Assembly: GCA_028095005.1 (NCBI GenBank)
Contig: CM051461.1
Span: forward strand, 43,202,812-43,266,811
Reading direction: 5' to 3'
From: Rhynchospora pubera
Taxonomy: Eukaryota; Streptophyta; Magnoliopsida; Poales; Cyperaceae
DNA: 64,000 nucleotides
Shown: positions 37,556 to 49,946 of the stretch, piece by piece
How positions within the stretch are numbered: position 1 is the first letter of the stretch
Layout of the letters: each line of letters starts with the position of its first letter
Notes under the pieces: model-generated
Told to the model about the DNA's origin: nothing
What the model saw: only the letters and a program-made list of their open reading frames with translations
Databases searched by the model: none
Program-made: the position numbers and the translations under genes

Positions 37556-37571
37556 AATCCCCCCCAAACTT
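37556..37571 (-). promoter_or_regulatory. Polypurine tract of the non-autonomous LTR element
   Basis: On the minus strand it reads AAGTTTGGGGGGGATT, directly before the LTR start TGATATC. It is preceded by GCTTGAGGACAAGCAAG, present twice at 37570-37650. Confidence 0.75.
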
Positions 37572-39461
37572 AAAACTTGCTTGTCCTCAAGCAAAACTTA
37601 AAACTTAAAACTTAAAACTTAAAACTTGCTTGTCCTCAAGCAAAACTCTAAACTTAGAAGAATTGACAAGACTTAGACTTACGATCGAAATTGAAATTGG
37701 AGTTAGGAATTTAATTTAGTGCACAGTTCAGTTTGACTTTGATTCACGCTTTTCAAGAAATGCTCAATTGGGGTTCTCAAACTAGGGTTAAGTTTGTTTT
37801 GGTCTCATCCAAGCAGCTCTTGGTCCTAAGAAAATCTTGACCGAGGGTTAAGGGTCCTAGCTTCTATTCATTTAACCACAAAGCAAATCCGAGTTTATTC
37901 ACCCGTTCATTCCCATGACCCGAAAGATTTTGCAAAAGAATTTTTGTCCAAGTTAGAAATCTTATAGTGAGCCCTTCTCAAAACAATTTAGAATTTCACC
38001 AATTTTTTATTCTGCAAGTCGAGTCGTGGGGCTTTGCACCCTAGAGGATTAAGTGCGTATCATTGACTTCGAGTAAGCTACTGGTACATGTCGCACCAGT
38101 GGGTTTGGTCTAGTTTTCTTTGCAATTTGTTTGTTACGGTCCACTATGGGACTAGTCTGAGCCACCCAATCGTCCTCGAGAGCTTTGAGGTATCGATTCC
38201 TGACAACTCGCAACTAGCCCCACCCTCCAAGCTTTGCTACTGGCACATATCGCACCAGGGAGGTCGGTCCGATTTTTACAATATTTTTGCTACTAGCTCC
38301 GCCCCCAGAATTTGTGGTTGAGTTGGTGGAAAGAAGTCTCCACGCTCCTCGTTTTCACAACTATTTAAATTTGTCCAATTTGAGGTTGCTTGTTGGTGAT
38401 TCAAGCGTTAAAAACAATTTCCAGCAAGATAGGGTTCACATTACAATTTCTAAGGTCAACAAAATCTTTTTCAAAAGCAAGCGATTTCACAAGTCCGTTC
38501 ACTCGGCGAAAGTTTTCAGTTTTGACTAACTCGTGTTCAAACGACTCTTAAGCAACCAAGTTTTAGACCCAAATACCCTCAATTTTGAAATTCTTCGGCC
38601 CATTGGTACTAGAACAAATTCAAAACATCTCAACAACGAAAGTTTTTGAAATCCAAGACAAGATTTGAGAAAAGAAAATAAACACCGAGTTTTTGCAATG
38701 AATCAGTGTCAAGAAGAGCTTAGCTATGCATAAAATCAAGTTCCCAACCCTCAAAAACAATTTAGAAACAACCGCGACTCAGTTCAAGAAAATCAAGAAG
38801 GAATTCGGACCGAATTAGAGGTTTTGTTGAAAAACTGGGAAGCAATTCGGACCGAATTCGTGGCTCTGTCAAAGAAAAGTTGGCAATTCGGTCCGAATTC
38901 AGCTGAATTCGGTTCGAATTGCAGGGTCTGTTTTGCAAAAAAATTTCAGAAAACAAGCGTTTTGACGGATTTTTCAAGAGAATAAGGGCTTGTTTCGTTT
39001 TTCGTTTTTTCCTTTCCCCCCAAACTTAAATAATGCATTGTCCTCAATGCAACACAGAGAAAAATAAAAATAGGAGGGAAAAAAAAGAAACCAACCGGAT
39101 CAAAGCGTGTTTCTCGACATGAGTTCAGCACTGTTTGGCATTGGGGCAGCGACAAGGCAATCGAGATACTCAACTAAGTTTCTTGTGGCATGCAACTCGT
39201 ATGAGGTCGTGCGTGGGTTGTGTTTTTTTTTTTTTTGTTGCTCAACCCGTGGTGCTCTAGTGAGAGTTGCAAGTAGGACATCCACAACGAATCAAAGTCT
39301 TCATATCCCACAATGAAATTCAGACCAACCATGAGAGATATTTTATTATTTTATTTTTTTTTCTACAAAAAAAAAATAATAAAATAGAGAAATAATAAAG
39401 TAAAATTTCTTGGGTTGCCTCCCAAGAAGCGCTTGTTTTAGGTCTCGAGCTTGACCACCTC
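37572..39461 (-). other. Non-coding internal region of the LTR element
   Basis: 1.9 kb without a credible gene. It includes an (AAAACTT)n run at about 37600. A second purine-tract cassette sits at 39015-39050 (minus strand GCATTGAGGACAATGCA ... AAGTTTGGGGGG). After the coding frame, a minus-strand GGGAGGCAACCCAAG motif (about 39412-39427) typical of Athila/Tat-like elements is visible. Confidence 0.6.
38800..38925. repeat. Palindrome cluster inside the element
   Basis: Four near copies of AATTCGGWCCGAATT in 125 bp, outside the LTRs but the same motif as in them. Confidence 0.8.
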
Positions 39462-40646
39462 TCAATTCCATCTTATCTTCACTTTACGTCCGTTGAAAGC
39501 ATCGTAGTTCTTCGAAAAATGAATGAGCGAGATTCTTGAAAAATGCTTGGTGTTCTCCTTCGTGGTTGTGTGCATGGTTGGTCCGACTATGATGCGATAC
39601 TTGATTTGCGGGTTGCTACCTTTCATCGCATCGATATTCTCCAAGCATTTCTCAAGTTGAGGGCTCAAGTCGAATTTGGTGAACTTGTCATTTGTCACAT
39701 CGGATGCCTCGACTCTGAGAGGGTTATCACCATCTTTCCTCTTCTCAGATTCATCAATAACGGAGACTATTGGAGGATCCTTCAATTCCAACTCATTAGA
39801 TTTTTCAATATAAGTTAATCTAAGTGGAATGAAAATTGGAGAGACATTAGGCGGAGGTGCTACATACTTTGGTTCTATAATTTTCTCTTGTTTTTAATTT
39901 GTTTCAAATTGTATGTCATCATCACTATCAGTCTCATAGCAAATTGCAATTTCTTTTAGAGAACTAAAACTGTCTAATTCTTCATTACCTTGCAATGTCA
40001 TTTTATCATTTTGGTCATCTTGTGATCTATATGAGGAACACGATTCGTGGGCAATTTCATTCTCAAGCATCCAAGTTTCTAGTTGGGTGGCATATTTGTC
40101 AAGATTGCTAAACTTAGATGCTATGGAATTCATTTCTCTAACAATTTCCTCATTTAGCTTTGTTTGATAGGCCATAAAATCATAAAGGAATAATTCATCA
40201 CTTGACATTTGCAAAGGTAATTGAGAACTATAAGTTTCAGAAAAGAAAGTTGACCTATAGTCATGTCGAGACATTGATCTTCCATTATAACAAGAGAAAC
40301 AAGAGTTATTAGTCAAACCAGAGTTGTATGCACTGTGTGTGGGTCTTGTGCCATGGCGTTCAGCTTGCCATGTGGCCGAGTGAGAAGCCGAGTGCACACC
40401 CAAGTGCTTAATTCGTGCGACCGGTGGAGCTCTTGCACCTGCATGTCTCGTGCCATAGTGTCCTTCCCCAAGTATTGCGCTTTTTTTGTTGTTCACCACA
40501 TCAACTTGATGTCTTAGTCGAGCCATAGAAAATTCGGGTCTCGTCATTTCATGTGGTGCATGTTCCATTAGATAAGTGCAAGGGTCATAGTGCTCACTCC
40601 AATTGTCCTCCATATCTTGATCAAATTCCTGAAAAGAGTGAAACAT
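39462..40646 (-). pseudogene. Gag-position reading frame of the LTR element, one internal stop
   Basis: On the minus strand 250 codons run from 40646 to a TAA at 39894-39896; the same frame then continues open to 39462, so 395 codons are interrupted once. The start lies about 85 bases inside the primer site, where gag normally begins. The N-terminal part (MFHSFQEFDQDMEDN) is acidic; a Ser-rich middle is followed by a helical region (NEEIVREMNSIASKFSNLD). The C-terminal part ends FNGRKVKIRWN before the GGGAGGCAACCC motif. There is no zinc knuckle or enzyme motif. I do not recognise a Pfam-type Gag in it. Confidence 0.6.
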
Positions 40647-40730
40647 GGTGACACAAGTGATTTTTTTTTTTTGATAAAATAAAAATCTAGTCTTTAGCTA
40701 CTAAAATAAGAAATTAATATCATGCTACCA

Positions 40731-40748
40731 TCCCCGGCAACGGCGCCA
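40731..40748 (-). promoter_or_regulatory. Primer binding site (tRNA-Asp)
   Basis: On the minus strand TGGCGCCGTTGCCGGGGA, complementary to the 3' end of plant tRNA-Asp(GUC) including CCA. It lies three bases from the LTR end. Confidence 0.92.
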
Positions 40749-40751
40749 TTT

Positions 40752-42473
40752 TGATCGAGGGTATAAACCTAGGTCAAACAAAAATAACCTTGTTTACTCG
40801 ACTAGACGTTCGTAGTAAAGCAAAGGTGTCGATCCCACAGAGATGGTGATGAATACTAATCCTATTTGTTCGCTAAAGCTAGACAATAAAAGTTTAGAAA
40901 AAGATTGGTGCTACAAACTAAAAGGCGAAATGAAAAGGGTGCAAGTGTAAGAATGAAAGTGATGAAAAACAGTTTAAAAGAATATTTTTGGAATTTTAAA
41001 GGGTTTTAAATATGATAATAAACGTGCCTTAGGGTTCGATTTCACCTAGATCTGGTCACAGAGTCACAAGACTTAGCACTGTCGTATTCAGCCTTGCTAA
41101 TTCGGTCCGAATTCCGGACCGAATTCCACTGTGTAAATATTGTGGTTTACTCTTTTGTTGATTTATTCAAGCCAAAGGTCCATCTAGCCAAACCTAACTC
41201 CCTAACCCTCCGCTTTCGCCTATTGGGTACGGTATTTGGAATGGGATCTAGTGTTAAACAACCTTCATCGAGTGCATTGCACCCCCAACTTTCGTTGTTC
41301 GGTGGACCTACTCGAGTTTACCAATGATTTTCTGCGAGATATCTAACCTAGACTTTCGCCTAACTAGAAGTGTTTACTTTTGGTTACTAACTGGTCGACT
41401 TTCGCCATTGACCTACCTCGAAATACTAGTGAAAGGTTCAGTTATTATAATGAGTTGATGTCTCAAACAAGTGCGGCCGTACACAAGCAGAGCAACACAA
41501 GTAATAATAAACACAAAACACGAGCAAATCAATAAAACTCCCAAAGGTAATTGGTTTCGTCCATCAACAAGACAAGCAAACCAAGCAAACCAAATTCTAG
41601 GCTACATCTATCCCTAAAGCAACAAAGATCTAACCTATCATGCTAATAAAACAAGATACAAACTCCATGACAAGAATAAATAAGAGAAAAAGGAAGAGAT
41701 ACAACAATATCCAGGTTTACTCCTATTTGAATCAAGTCTGAAGCTGTGGTTGGGTTGAATCTAACGCTGTCGCGCCTAGAACTACTCCCAAATCGCTGCC
41801 ATGGTCGAGTGATGGTGGAGAGGTGGTGGAAATCCCACGCCTTTCGGCGTGAGAACGGTGCTGAGAGGTGGAAGATTGGTGGCTGCTGATGGATAATGGT
41901 GGATTCCCCTTCCTCAAGCAAGAATAAACTTAATATAGACTCCTCTCTGGCCCCTTGACAGGTTGGGAACGTTTTCCCTTGATTTAGGCCGAAATTGGGG
42001 CCTTTCCATAAGAGAAAACGCCTCAGGAATACAGCTGGAAACCTTCCCTGTATAGCAATTCGGACCGAATTCCAGACAATTCGGTCCGAATTAGCTTCTC
42101 TGTAATTTTCTGTGACGCAATTCGGTCCGAATTGATGCCAATTCGGTCCGAATTCCTGTGCCAGCATTGCGCACCAATAGTATTTTGAGCATAGTTTCTT
42201 CATCCGGGCTCCGATTGAGGTGATTCAAAGATCGCCGGAAAGCTTACAATGAGCTCTACAATGCTATTGCTTCCATTTAGCTATTTGATTCTCTTAAATC
42301 TATCATTTTATGCAATGATTATGCGTGATCCACCAAATTCCTACAAGACAAGTCAAATTCCACGGCAGTATCCAATCTTGCCAAACAAACAGAAAAACAA
42401 GATAATATCACGGTTTTAGTCGCAATTTTGATGTAAAGTCTGGCCAAAATATAAGTATAAATATGAGATATCA
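40752..42473 (-). repeat. LTR of the non-autonomous element (5' LTR in its own orientation)
   Basis: 1,722 bp, about 98% like its partner by eye. Differences cluster in the first 280 bases, and one 20-bp palindrome block near 42080 is missing. Confidence 0.9.
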
Positions 42474-42478
42474 TAAAC

Positions 42479-43324
42479 AATATCGATTGAAAGAAGAAAT
42501 AGTCAATATTGTCATTATTATTCTTCTATCAACTCCATCATCTCTAATTTGATTTGAAATCAATCTATTAATAATCAGTTATTAAAACTAAAACAAAGAA
42601 GAAGCTGTACATTCTTACTGGTAGCCAATTTTATGCACTCATACTTCTTAGTTGCAGTTTGTCAAGGTTTTGGTCAAATCACAAATTGAATGAACTCGGC
42701 CAGAACCTAAATAAAATTCAAAATAAATCAATACAATAAACAATAAATTATTACAACCTAAAATTAAAGAGTCTACATTATTACGATTACACCATTTTAT
42801 TTGAAAAGAGAGTGGGACTGATATGTAAAATATAGTACTCAACAATATTTCTAGAGTACTCAACACAAATCAACTGTCACAGAACAATATTTCTAAAACA
42901 CGACTGGCACGGTTGGTATTTGTGGTACGATAGTAGCAAAGAACACAAAAGCACGACCAAGGAAAAGATGGAATGAGAAAGTGCAGGTTTTTTACTTCAC
43001 ATTGCTAATACAATTAACAATCAAATGGTCTAATTGATGTCTGAAAACCTCCGTACAGACCTTAAGCTATAATTTAGACAGATGCATATCCACTAAGCAC
43101 ATCATCCAAACCAAAGTTATCACAAAAGAGACATAATTACAGCTTCTTTGTACATTATTATAATAAATTAATATTAAAAAGATGTCAAATACCATCACAA
43201 AATTATAAAGATGGTCAATGCTATGAGTAAGTCTGAGAAAGGAAAAAATGTCAACATCGAACATGCCGTGAAAGGCAATATTATGAATGGAAAAAGCAAC
43301 CTAAATAACAAAGCCATTTCAAAA
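42479..43324. other. Intergenic stretch
   Basis: AT-rich, with no supported gene. It is the original target neighbourhood of both the LTR element and the LINE. Confidence 0.45.
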
Positions 43325-43337
43325 TTTAAATATGTAA

Positions 43338-46300
43338 CACAACAACAACAACAACAACTAAGCCTTTTGTCCCAAACAAGTTGGGGTAGGCTAGAAAGAA
43401 ACCCAACAAAAGAACACATCGAGAAAAATAAATAAATAAATAAATAAAAAATACTAATAGTAAGACTAGCCATACTAATAATAATACCTCTAATAATAAT
43501 AGTAATAGTAGAAACCTAGACCTCGACCGTGACCTAATAGAGGGACCTACAAACCTATGGCATCGCTCCTACCCCTAAGTTCCTACGTCATGGCTCCGGT
43601 ACATGAATTGCTAACTTCCAAGCGCTCCTATCGATCGCCAACTCCTTGGAGACGTTCCATTCTTTAAGGTCTCTTTTCACCGCTTCTTCCCATGTCAATC
43701 TTGGTCTCCCTCTCCCCCTCCGGGTGTTCTCGAAATGATTAAGAATTCCGATACGTACCGGTGCCTCTGGAGGTCTGCGTTGGATATGTCCAAACCATCT
43801 CAAACGATGTTGGATCAACTTCTCCTCTATTGGTGCGACCCCAACCATATCTCGTATGTCATCATTTCTAATCCGATCTTTCCTCGTGTGACCGCAGATC
43901 CACCTCAACATACGCATCTCAGCTACACTCATCTTCTGGACATGTCGTCTTTTAGTAGCCCAACATTCTGCGCCATACAACATCGCAGGTCTAATCGCTG
44001 TCCTGTAGAACTTGCCTTTTAGCTTCTGCGGGACTTTCTTATCGCATAGGACGCCTGATGCTTGTCGCCATTTCACCCACCCCGCTCTTATCCTGTGACT
44101 AACATCTTCATCTATCTCGCCATCGCTCTGCAGCATCGACCCTAAATATCGAAAAGTATCTTTCGTAGGTACTACCTGCCCGTCTAGACAGACATCTCCG
44201 TCCACTGGTCGTATCCCACTAAACTCACACCCCATATACTCCGTCTTAGTTCTACTAAGCCTAAACCCTTTGGACTCTAGAGTTCGTCTCCACAATTCCA
44301 ATTTCCTATCGACCTCCGTCCTACTCTCATCGACTAACACCACATCGTCCGCAAAGAGCATACACCAAGGAATCTCTCCCTGTATATCCTTCGTGATCTC
44401 ATCCATCACTAAGGCAAAAATATACGGGCTCAAAGCTGATCCCTGATGTAGTCCTATTTTAATAGGAAAGTCACTAGTTACACTATCACATGTCCTGATG
44501 CAAGTAACGGCACCATCATACATGTCTTGGATGAGGGTAACATACTTTGTGGGGACTTTCTTCTTTTCTAGTGCCCACCACATAACTTTCCTTGGCACTT
44601 TGTCGTATGCTTTCTCCAAATCAATGAAAACCATATGTAGATCCTTCTTTCGCTCCCGATATCTCTCCATCAATTGCCTTATTAGGAAGATGGCCTCCAT
44701 GGTTGACCTCCCAGGCATAAAACCAAATTGGTTTTTCGAAACGTTTGTCATCCGTCTCAAACGATGTTCTATCACTCTCTCCCAAAGCTTCATTGTATGA
44801 CTCATAAGCTTAATTCATCTATAGTTTGTACAGCTTTGAGCATCCCCTTTATTCTTGAAGATTGGTACTAGAGTGCTTCTCCTCCACGCATCTGGCATCC
44901 TATTTGATCGGAAAATGCTATTGAATAGTTTGGTTAACCAAACTACAGCCACATCTCCGAGGCACCTCCATACTTCGATTGGTATGTTATCAGGTCCTAG
45001 AGCCTTACCTACTTTCATTCGTTTTAAGGCTTCTTTCACCTCGGACTCTTGAATTCTCCTAACAAAACGTCTATTGGAGTCATCAAAGGAGTCGTTCAAC
45101 ACAATTCCTAAGTCGTCATCCTCTCCATTGAATAACTTGTTGAAGTAATCCCTCCACCTATTATTGATCTCGTCGTCCCTCACTAAAAGCCTATCAGTCT
45201 CGTCCTTGATACACTTCACTTGGTTTAAGTCTCTCGTCTTCCTATCTCGAAGCTTGGCTATCTTATACACGTCCTTCTCACCCTCCTTCGTACTCAGCTT
45301 CTGGTATAGATCCTCATAAGCCCGACCTCTTGCTTCGCTCACAGCTTTCTTTGCATTCTTCTTGGCCAATTTGTACTTCTGCGCATTGTCGTCGGTCTTG
45401 TCATGGTGCAAGCGTTTGTAGCATTCTTTCTTTTCTTTAATAGCTTTCTGCACTTCGTCGTTCCACCACCACGTATCTTTGGGTTCGCGGTTGCTTCCTC
45501 TAGTAACTCCAAGCACTTCCGTAGCTACCTTTTGAATGCTAGCTGACATATCTTCCCACATCTTGTTTGCTTCTTCATCTGCTTTCCACGGACCTTCTTC
45601 AATCATTCTGCCCCTAAAAGTATGAGACACGTCTCCTTTGAGCTTCCACCACTTCGTCTTCACAACTCGAGCGCCTCTACCTACTCTAGAACGCAGCGAA
45701 AAGCGAAAATCAGCCACCACAAGTTTGTGTTGTGAGACGACACATTCCCCAGGTATAACCTTGCAATCCATGCAGGCTCGTCTGTCCTCTCTCCTAGCAA
45801 GAACAAAATCAATCTGGGAAAAGTGTTGGGCACTACTAAAGGTAACTAAGTGGGATTGTCTTTTTCTAAAGAAGGTGTTAGCTATCATGAGGTCGTAAGC
45901 TATGGCCAAGTTCAAGAAGTCCTCACCTTCTTGGTTCCTATCGCCATACCCAAAACCCCCATGCACCCTCTCAAACCCTCCACTAGTTTCACCTACATGT
46001 CCATTGAAGTCTCCTCCGATGAAGAGCTTTTCAGTGGTTGGCACACTTCTAATCATACCATCTAAATCTTCCCAGAATTGGATTTTGATGGATTCACTTA
46101 GTCCTACTTGTGGTGCATAAGCACTAATGACGTTCAAAACTAAGTCCCCCAAAACTAGCTTCACTAGAATGATCCTATCCCCTTGTCTCCGCACGTCGAC
46201 AACTCCACTCTTAAGGCTCTTGTCGATTAAGATACCTACTCCATTCCTGCCCCGTTCTTTTCCAGTGTACCACAGCTTGAAACCGGTGTTCTCCACTTCC

Positions 46301-46829
46301 TTTGCTTTTTGGCCCGTCCACTTTGTCTCTTGTACGCACAAGATGTTCACACGCCTCCTGATCGCCGTATCCACTAACTCTCTTAACTTTCCTGTTAGAG
46401 ACCCTACATTCCAACTACCTAAACGAATCCTACTCTCACTGACTATCTTCCTTGCCCCCCGCACCCGTCGTGAAAAGTGCGAAGACCCTTGCTTACTTGC
46501 CACTACATCCGGGCGCTGATGTAGCGCGCCACTAAGGGAGTGACGATCCGGCCCTTGCTCACTTATCACCTTATCCGGGTTCCGATAAGGCGCGCCACTA
46601 AAGGGGTGGTGACCCGGCCCTTGCTCATTTATCATCTCATCCGGGTTCCGATAAGACGCGTCGCTAAGAGGGTTACGCCCCAACGAAAAGTAATTGGGTT
46701 TCATTTCCATAGAGATGACTGGGATTTTTACGTTGGCTCGCCTAGCCTATCACAACCCTCCTCCTTTTACCCGGGCTTGGGACCGGGCTATACTAAACAA
46801 TGCAACCAAAGCTTAGTATAGGCGGAGTT
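43338..46829 (-). mobile_element. Full-length RTE-type LINE (3.5 kb)
   Basis: Bounded by a 13-bp duplication TTTAAATATGTAA (43325-43337 and 46830-46842). On the minus strand it ends with AGCCTACCCCAACTTG, GGGACAAAAGGCTTAG and a (TTG)n tail, the usual 3' end of plant RTE-like LINEs. It encodes an apurinic-type endonuclease followed by a reverse transcriptase without RNase H. The only visible lesion in the coding region is one TGA. A TAATAATAG-rich stretch lies in the 3' UTR (43450-43510). Confidence 0.92.
43588..46710 (-). pseudogene. LINE endonuclease-reverse transcriptase, one nonsense codon
   Basis: A single frame of 1,041 codons broken by TGA at 44815-44817 (after SCTNYR), leaving 631 and about 405 codons. 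The N-terminus has three diverged copies of a unit of about 24 residues (SDASYRNPDEMINEQGPG type). The endonuclease domain has WNVGSLTGK, VQETKW, GGDFNGHVG, SQIDFVLARR and SQHKLVVADF. The reverse transcriptase has FIDLEKAYDKVPR, GLHQGSALSPYIFALVMDE and the catalytic LFADDVVL. The C-terminus RGRGRPRLTWEEAVKRDL is typical of plant RTE-like LINEs. The break separates the endonuclease from most of the RT domain, so this copy is probably not autonomous. Confidence 0.93.
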
Positions 46830-46842
46830 TTTAAATATGTAA

Positions 46843-49735
46843 AATGGTAAAAATTAATATTACAAATTTAGGAGTTAAGATAGATCAAACTACCTTATTG
46901 TAATGAGGTCACATTACGTAGTTGGTAGATGTTATTATGATACAGGAAAAGCACACCAGGTGAGATCACCTAATAGACAGATGCAAAAATACAAAGTTGA
47001 GCATAGTACCAGAGCAAACGATGTTCAATGAAACTATAAGGATTGTGACAATGTAAATAAGAATGATTATTGTTGAAAATGATGTTTAATAAAACTGCAG
47101 CAACTCTAGCACGATAACAAAGTTTTCAATTTTAAGATGCAAAATCCAAAATAATACTGATATGTTAGACAGAGCTAATACGGATTTATGTAAATAGATC
47201 AAGAGTTATATGTGCATTAGAACCTCTTAGCAAAATAAAGTGAATTTCAATATGTTGGAATGAATTTCTAACTATATATGTAATTTCCATGTTTAAAATA
47301 TTCTTTGTTAAAAACTTATAAGCCATCTAATACAGAAATAATCAAGATTATTAAGATTGGTTTTTGTGGCAATTGTTTTAGGAGTCAATGGAACATTTTA
47401 AATTAAATTAAAATGCTGGTCTAGCTTGTTACCACCTGTTCTTAAAGGAAAAACATAGAAATAATCACCTAGTTCAATTGCTAACTGTAAAAGGGTGTGT
47501 AAAAGGACAAAGAATTTACCTTTCTAATAGCAGCATAAAATGAGTTCTCAAGTAAATCCTATAAAAGTAAAATTATTCAATTAGTTTATTTGTAATGAAT
47601 GATATGGAATTTTACTGATAAAATTAGCACTTCATCTATAATACTGACAATATATAGAAAATATCAATTATAATGAAAAAAATTAAATAAAAATACTGGT
47701 TCTTTTCAGAAGCTTTCCATTTGAAGGTGGCGTCAATCATGAACTTTGCTGTTTGATCTCAGGTGCCTGAAAGAATGTTCCTCTTGCCATGTTACTTTCA
47801 TATGCTTTTAGGTTCTTACTAAAACAGGTATATGCGTATGACAACAATATACCCAAGGGTAAAATCGGAAGTTCCAAGTAATGATTCGTTTCTCACAATA
47901 TATTTATTTAGGTTACATAGAAGTTTCACTTGCAATTAGAATAATCTACAATAGAGCAATAATAATAACAGTACCATTGATTAGATTTATTTAATGTTGT
48001 TTGAGATTTCTTTTCCTAAAAAAACATTTGATAATATGTAATAATAGTACATCTTGAAAATAGCGAGAAAAAGATAATGATGAGGGAAAAATTATTGTAT
48101 TAATGTATATATATTTTTTTCTAATTTTGTTGTTATGGAGAAGCTTGGATGTTCCAAATTTGTTGATGTAAGAAAAATTAGAGTCGAATGTAGTAAAACG
48201 AAATTAGAAAGTATGGGAAATCTTACAACAAAATGAGCAGTCTCGACACTAAGTTGAAGTCCTGAAAATCAAATTAAGCACAAAATAAACAAATGAATGA
48301 TTAGTGCCCAAAACAAAAAGGAAATCGCTTGCCTTTTTTTATGTGATCTAAAATAATTGAATATGAAAGAACCGATGATTTAAAAATAGAAGTATAAGCC
48401 ATTCTATCAGCAGACACCATAAAAATAAATAAAATAATGCCAACAGTGAAATAAGAGGCAAAGCTAAATTGACGAATTAATTTAGCTCATACTGGCAAAG
48501 CTTTCAACACTGAAGTATAGCTCTTGAAGGCAGTTTGGCTATCAACAATGCCCTCTGAGACCAAATCCATCATTATTTTTACGACATATAATGGCATTTA
48601 GTATCTCAAACATTATTTGGCAGATTATGCTAGTAACCTCTCTATATATAAAGAAAATGGAGAAATTGACCTTGGATGGAGAAGATCCAAAGCTATTGAT
48701 CTTTCGCATGCATTTGTATTGTAGCAGACACTATCATTCCTTGTATATAACAAAGTGTTTCAGCCTGCAGTATCCAAGAGAAAGAAATGATGCTAATTTA
48801 TGATAAATTAAGTTGTAAGTTCAAATAAATTGATTCTTTAGCTAGATATTTTTCTTTCAGGCACTTCTTTAACCTCTGATAAAGGATCTTAATGTTCCCT
48901 TATATTAATAATATGGCATCAACAGCTCACAAAAAGAATATATTGAACAATAATCAAAACTTAGTTCTCAATTTCAAATTTTCAATTGACTCATTAAATC
49001 CCTAATTATTAACTATGAATGATTTCTTAGTCATTCTATCATTCAAACCAATAACCCCGCAATTAATTCAGTTTTAAAAATATTAAAAATCTCGGTTCTC
49101 AACAGAAATCGAATGAATAGAAATATAACAAAAAAAACCAAAGAAAGAGAAAAGTTTGGAGAGTGTACTATCAGTGGTGTACTGGTGTCCCTAGCAACCC
49201 TGCTAATGAAGTTTTTGCTACAATAAAAAAGTAGAAGAGAAATCGAAGAAGAAACGTAAGAAATTATAGACCAGAGGAGAAAATCGACTCCCTCACCTAG
49301 CGGCCAGGTCTGCTGGATCTCTGTGGAGCGCTAGGCTTGAAGATGAAAGAGGAGCAAAGATCGTAGGGGCCAGCCAGAAGATTAGGGCTCAATCCAAACT
49401 ATTATGGAGAAGAGAGAGGAAATAAGGAGGAAGGGGGAGAGAATTCGAGAGAGATTGGGGCTCGCCTGATGAAAAGAGATGGTAGAGAGAGAGAGCGACG
49501 GACATATCGAAGACTGACGAAGAGCGACATACAGATTGAATCGAGTATAGATCTGACGGACATGATCATGATCTCCAACTAAAATTAACGGTCTGGATAA
49601 ATCTTTACATAAATCTGAAAGTGTACTGTAGAAAAGATCCCTGGAATTGGAGTATTTCTTGATGGCAGTGGGCACTCTAATCCAACGCGTTATTTTCCTC
49701 CCCTTCTTCGTCATTCATTTTTCCTTCTGCGCTCC
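46843..49735. other. Intergenic region with exon-like fragments on the minus strand
   Basis: No complete gene. On the minus strand 48495-48575 reads as MMDLVSEGIVDSQTAFKSY and on to VLKALP, ending at a GTATGA donor. A segment at about 49,290-49,380 ends CGCTAG before GTGAGG, like a leader exon. They could be pieces of one minus-strand gene with large introns, into which the LINE inserted, or captured fragments. Short frames elsewhere show nothing recognisable. Confidence 0.3.
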
Positions 49736-49745
49736 CTCACTTTCC

Positions 49746-49936
49746 AATTTGATTCCGCTAGCGCGCGACACCTGGTGTAGCGCATCCAGAGCCGTCTAAT
49801 TTTGATCGGACGGTTTATTTTTTATGGACCTATCAATCTAGGTTACATGCACGGGGCTCCCTTGTCCATTGGATCTTGATCAGACGGTCAGGATGTCGCG
49901 CTACACCAAGTGTCGCGTGACACCTGATTTGAGTTT
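49746..49936. mobile_element. MULE-like MITE, copy 2 (191 bp)
   Basis: Flanked by CTCACTTTCC (49736-49745) and CTCACTTCCC (49937-49946), a 10-bp duplication with one mismatch. It shares the centre (ATCAATCTAGGTTACATGCA, GGGCTCCCTTGTCCATTGG) and the GTGTAGCGC ends with the copy at 16156-16348. Confidence 0.75.
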
Positions 49937-49946
49937 CTCACTTCCC

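Larger units (their letters stand above)
35814..42473 (-). mobile_element. Non-autonomous Ty3/Gypsy-like LTR retrotransposon (6.66 kb)
   Basis: Two long LTRs (35814-37555 and 40752-42473), both TGATCGAGGG...GAGATATCA, with a perfect 5-bp TSD TAAAC (35809-35813 and 42474-42478). The minus orientation is set by the tRNA-Asp primer site beside the 40752 LTR and the purine tract beside the 35814 LTR. The internal 3.2 kb encodes one gag-position frame but no protease, integrase or reverse transcriptase, so it must rely on a partner. The tRNA-Asp primer and the sequence before the purine tract (GCTTGAGGACAAGCAAGTTT) are typical of Athila/Tat-type elements; the lineage is inference. Confidence 0.88.

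Noticed and set aside
45638..46519. Plus-strand frames over the LINE
   Set aside because: Antisense shadows of the endonuclease coding region.
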